6,521 nucleotides of DNA, taken from positions 1 through 6,521 of the forward strand of contig JAILHZ010000155.1 of the NCBI GenBank assembly GCA_024695545.1, read 5' to 3'. Below the pieces are notes generated by a model that was given only the letters and a program-made list of their open reading frames with translations, searched no databases and had not been told where the DNA came from. Origin of the DNA: Clostridiales bacterium. Its GTDB lineage: Bacteria; Bacillota_A; Clostridia; Saccharofermentanales; Saccharofermentanaceae. A program made the translations under genes and the position numbers. Below are positions 6,457-6,521 of the stretch, in pieces; position 1 is the first letter of the stretch, and every line of letters starts with the position of its first letter.

Positions 6457-6521
6457 ATGGCTGAGATCACATTAACCAAAGATAATTTCGAACAGGAAGT
6501 ACTGAAGTCTTCCCTGCCCGT
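6457..6521 (+). CDS. Probable thioredoxin (N-terminal 21 residues; cut by window edge)
   Basis: The visible residues MAEITLTKDNFEQEVLKSSLP, with a partial Val codon next, match the start of a thioredoxin: beta-strand, the (D/E)NF element, a helix, then S-x-x-PV just before the expected DFWA-WCGPC active site. The active site itself lies outside the window, so identity rests on the N-terminus and on the FTR-like neighbour. The ATG at 6457 has GGAGA (6446-6450) 6 bases upstream. Thioredoxin would be the natural electron acceptor of the upstream protein. A thioredoxin-fold relative with a different active site cannot be excluded. Confidence 0.78.
   Translation, partial: MAEITLTKDNFEQEVLKSSLP

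Overview
The window looks like a chromosomal segment of a low-oxygen Firmicute, most likely from the class Clostridia. The evidence is the protein character of PurE, PurF, PurN and PurH, strong Shine-Dalgarno sites, a Thr-Pro-rich lipoprotein linker, and a small ferredoxin-thioredoxin-reductase-like protein next to thioredoxin. Base composition is mixed, with about half G+C in genes and AT-rich promoter regions. The genus cannot be fixed from this sequence.

Layout: positions 1-4100, minus strand, hold a compact purine biosynthesis operon read right to left as purE, purF, purN, purH. PurH runs off the left edge and lacks only its extreme C-terminus. The gaps are 3, 43 and 20 bases. A promoter with a perfect TATAAT lies at about 4139-4144. 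The 206-base gap at 4101-4306 holds this promoter, an AT-rich inverted repeat that may be an operator, and a GC-rich inverted repeat just after the next gene. Positions 4307-5413, minus strand, encode a CapA/PGA_cap-family metallophosphatase-like lipoprotein starting at TTG. Its promoter (TTGAAA-16-TATATA) shares an 11-base core with the purE promoter. A 245-base divergent region follows (5414-5658).

On the plus strand, 5659-6000 is a small free-standing HEAT-repeat protein ending at a textbook Rho-independent terminator (6022-6059). A perfect TATAAT (6063-6068) then precedes a GC-rich leader of about 110 bases that can fold into a three-way junction plus a hairpin abutting the ribosome binding site. 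This leads into a 65-residue FTR-like iron-sulfur protein (6183-6380) and, after a 76-base gap with a hairpin, the first 21 codons of a probable thioredoxin (6457 onward).

Working together: PurF makes phosphoribosylamine from PRPP and glutamine, PurN formylates GAR, PurE acts at the AIR/CAIR step, and PurH performs the last two steps to IMP. The FTR-like protein and thioredoxin suggest ferredoxin-driven thiol reduction. The most unusual items are the shifted cysteine pattern of the FTR-like protein, its structured leader, and the non-standard glutamine loop of PurF. I did not find a clearly new multi-gene defence or mobile system.
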